DNA of 64,000 nt from Fabrea salina (taxonomy: Eukaryota > Ciliophora > Heterotrichea > Heterotrichida > Fabreidae), in the NCBI GenBank assembly GCA_022984795.1, contig JALIHJ010000017.1:62001-126000 (forward strand), written 5' to 3'. Below the pieces are notes generated by a model that worked only from the letters and a program-made list of their open reading frames with translations, ran no database searches and had not been told where the DNA came from. A program made the position numbers and the translations under genes. Of this stretch, positions 62,177-64,000 are shown piece after piece; within the stretch, counting starts at the first letter, position 1; each line of letters begins with the position of its first letter.

Positions 62177-62701
62177 TTAGTCTAGTAACTCAGGAGCTAT
62201 GTTTACCAATTCCTTCTCTGGAATTGACTTTGCCAAAGGAACTTCTCTGCTTGAATTGTGGAACAAAACTAAGTAGGTCAGGTCTCCGTTAATCACTTGG
62301 TGACCTAGTATCTTAACAGGGGTGTCTTTCTGCAAGTCTGCTTGTCTTACTTTTAATTTCGAAAAAAGTTTGGAGTTCTTGTGTGGGGGGTTTTGGTTGT
62401 AAACTTGAGTTCTAGCTTCTAGCATTTTTGTTTCTAAAGTTCTAGCTAGTGTTTCTCTGCACTGTTCTTCGAGCTGGGTGTTGAAGTTTTCTACTAAGTT
62501 TTTATCAAGTTCTTCCTCAAAAATCCACTTGTGTTTGGTGCTGCTTTCTGTGGAGACAAGGTACCTGACTCTTCCTTTAAGGTACCCGCGTGAATAGACT
62601 CCTGTGATTTCAGGTGCTTCGTCGGAACTTTGGGAGTCTTCACTAGACACCTCTATTGTGTCTACTTCGCCTTCAGTAACCTTCTTACGCCCTTTTGGCA
62701 T
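62177..62701 (-). CDS. HP1-like chromo / chromoshadow protein
   Basis: The protein has 174 aa. The N-terminus is basic then acidic (PKGRKK, EVSSEDSQSSDEAPE). Residues about 32-72 form a chromodomain-like stretch (ITGVYSRGYLKGRVRYLV, then KHKWIFEEELDKNLVENF). The C-terminal 50 residues resemble a chromoshadow domain (KDTPVKILGHQVINGDLTYL, LFHNSSREVPL, IPEKELVNIAPELL). HP1 proteins bind methylated H3 tails and compact heterochromatin. The aromatic cage of the chromodomain is not clear by eye, so methyl-lysine binding is not certain. Ends TAA. Confidence 0.7.
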   Translation of the reverse strand: MPKGRKKVTEGEVDTIEVSSEDSQSSDEAPEITGVYSRGYLKGRVRYLVSTESSTKHKWIFEEELDKNLVENFNTQLEEQCRETLARTLETKMLEARTQVYNQNPPHKNSKLFSKLKVRQADLQKDTPVKILGHQVINGDLTYLVLFHNSSREVPLAKSIPEKELVNIAPELLD

Positions 62702-62859
62702 TTTTAAGCTTTCCCATTAAGTTCTGGATTAACAGTAAGTTACAAAATGTTATTTATAGTTTGAGTAACTTCATTAGTGACTGCTTGGCTAAGTAGTAAA
62801 CTACAAAACTTAGGCTAAGGAAGAGTTGAGCACAGGTAGTTAGTTGGAGGCTACTTAAA

Positions 62860-62958
62860 ATGTTTCAGTATCACCAACAAAGTCACTACCATGTTTATAA
62901 GCAGTTCCCTAAAGCTGGAGATAACAGTAAATTTAATGAACCCATCATGGAAGCTTGA
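62860..62958 (+). promoter_or_regulatory. Possible overlapping upstream ORF on the second bZIP
   Basis: A 32-codon frame (ATG 62860, TGA 62956-62958) starts MFQYHQQSHYHVYKQF and crosses the main ATG at 62936 in a different frame. Overlapping uORFs control the yeast and animal bZIPs GCN4 and ATF4, but whether the mRNA reaches this far upstream is unknown. Confidence 0.35.
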
Positions 62959-63763
62959 ATGCGACATAGGCAGTGAACTACTGGAAGAAGACTTGCTTTC
63001 ATCATACTTGAACTCCCACGAACCACTGTAAGTTCTACTCAGTGACTTAGAAATTCCGAAACAAGACGAAGACACCAAACGTTGCAAAAGACTAGCTAAA
63101 AACAGAGTCTCAGCAAGAAACACCCGCAAAAAGAAAAAAGCTCATTTAGAAACCCTTGAAAACAGAGTAAAGGTGCTCACTGAAGAAATAGAAGCACTTC
63201 GCCAAGAAGTAGCTGAAGAAAGCACCTTTCCTCAGCACTTTTCAGAGCAGTACAAAACTGATAAACAAGTCTTATTTGACGCTTTAAAAGACAACTTGGA
63301 TAATGGAAACACAGTTGAAGAAATTCTAGAAACACTCAAAGTCAGAATGGGAGCAAACGGAGTAGAAAGACAAGGGTACATTGAGTACTTACTAAACCAG
63401 ATTTCAGACCTAGCACTTCCATCGCACATCAGGAGCTTAATAAACGACTTTTCGAACCAAAAAAGCAACAACTCGCTCTTCTGTGAACAGTTACTAGAAA
63501 ACAACGAACTTACTCCAGAACAAAAAGCTGCTTTCGACAAACAGTGTTTTGACTTCCAACAAAAAAAGAAACAGTACGAAAAGTTAATGCTGAAGATGAA
63601 AAGAATCAGAAAGTGCTTGTTGAGACGGACAGGCCACTTGCAAAACGTCATAGACTACGTCTCCACACTGATTCCCCCTCAACAAGTAGCAGCTTTACTA
63701 CTGAGGCTCAACAACTCTTCTGAAGAAATAAAACCCTGGCAAAGCTTTAAACAAGAGTTTTAA
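62936..63763 (+). CDS. bZIP transcription factor, two exons
   Basis: Exons 62936-63027 and 63043-63763 give 270 aa. The N-terminus is acidic (LECDIGSELLEEDLLSSYLN). The basic region reads KRLAKNRVSARNTRKKKK with N-x7-R, then a leucine zipper (LETLENRVKVLTEEIEALRQ). The C-terminal half is helical with a Gln/Lys-rich coiled coil (FDFQQKKKQYEKLMLKMKR). It lacks a membrane helix, unlike the bZIP at 58872. The start could be the in-frame ATG at 62891, but 62936 has the TTTAATG context. The intron interrupts residue 31. Stop TAA. Confidence 0.83.
63028..63042 (+). other. 15-nt intron in the second bZIP gene
   Basis: The sequence is GTAAGTTCTACTCAG, phase 2 (CT / T), with TA at positions 9-10 and CAG as the acceptor instead of TAG. 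It is the only CAG acceptor found here. Splicing joins the acidic N-terminus to the basic region. Confidence 0.8.
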
Positions 63764-63773
63764 TGTATTAATT

Positions 63774-64000
63774 ATGGACTTCTTAGACGAAGTACTCACC
63801 TTTGACGAAAAGGCTTTTCAAGAAGGCTACAAAAGAGGAAGGCAAATCGCCCAAGAAGTCATCAGCAAAGAAAGCTTCGACGAAGGCTTCAAAAACGGAA
63901 AAAACATTGCTAAAGAAGTCAGTATGATCAAAAGCTTCTCTAGCAACCTCCAAAGCACCAACCAAAGAGTCCAAAAAGTCCAGCAAGAAATAGCCCAACT
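63774..64000 (+). CDS. LTO1/YAE1-family protein, 3' end beyond the window
   Basis: 75 codons are visible and the frame is open to the edge. It starts MDFLDEVLTFDEKAFQEGYK and repeats the family pattern: F-x-E-G-(Y/F)-x-x-G at EKAFQEGYKRG and again at ESFDEGFKNGKN. The LTO1/Yae1 domain is known from the adaptor that helps load the Fe-S cluster onto the ABCE1/Rli1 ribosome recycling factor. The match is short, so the call is moderately sure. Confidence 0.72.
   Translation, partial: MDFLDEVLTFDEKAFQEGYKRGRQIAQEVISKESFDEGFKNGKNIAKEVSMIKSFSSNLQSTNQRVQKVQQEIAQ

Overview
This window looks like macronuclear DNA of a heterotrich ciliate (the Stentor / Blepharisma / Fabrea group). Three observations support that. 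(1) Genes are intron-poor, but eight introns can be read, and each is exactly 15 nt long (GTR...A at position 10...YAG). This intron size is known from heterotrichs. (2) A P4-ATPase is fused to two guanylyl-cyclase domains, an architecture known from ciliates and apicomplexans. (3) Packing is extreme, with intergenic gaps often of 1 to 40 nt. Stops in the 43 complete genes are 36 TAA, 6 TAG and one TGA, and no reading frame needs an internal TGA. I cannot name the species. I saw no transposon, retroelement, virus-like element, CRISPR array, rRNA or convincing tRNA.

Layout. 1-7.8 kb: F-box/LRR protein (cut by the left edge), BRE1 ubiquitin ligase, ALG1 mannosyltransferase, nucleolin-like protein, patatin-type lipase. 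7.8-22.5 kb: the P4-ATPase/guanylyl cyclase, a ULP2-type SUMO protease, GCN1 and a PKA catalytic subunit. 22.7-28.6 kb: F-box WD40 protein, orphan, p24 cargo receptor, PUB-domain protein, ULP1-type SUMO protease, BPI/LBP-like secreted protein. 28.6-36.7 kb: orphan with two introns, ATG2-like lipid-transfer protein, coiled-coil orphan, MYG1 nuclease, membrane eIF2-alpha kinase. 36.7-43.3 kb: membrane/coiled-coil protein, BT1-family transporter, a 55-aa membrane protein, WDR74/NSA1, orphan, HPS5/TECPR2-like propeller. 43.5-49.7 kb: oxoglutarate carrier, the only large non-coding stretch (777 nt, with hairpins), UBE2W, small membrane protein, coiled-coil WD40 protein, F-box protein, RRM/zinc-repeat protein. 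49.7-64 kb: kinesin-2 motor, orphans, Sfi1-like protein, ankyrin protein, membrane-anchored bZIP, VPS50/syndetin, HP1-like chromo protein, second bZIP, LTO1 homologue (cut by the right edge).

Functional themes are housekeeping: ubiquitin/SUMO (BRE1, UBE2W, three F-box proteins, two Ulps), membrane traffic and autophagy (p24, ATG2, VPS50, HPS5/TECPR2-like), translation-stress signalling (GCN1, an eIF2-alpha kinase, two bZIPs) and nucleolar work (nucleolin-like, WDR74). There is no operon-like logic. Neighbours seem packed for compactness, with shared bidirectional promoters and touching or overlapping 3' ends. Because 15 is a multiple of three, further introns that lack an in-frame stop could be hidden inside the open frames given here.
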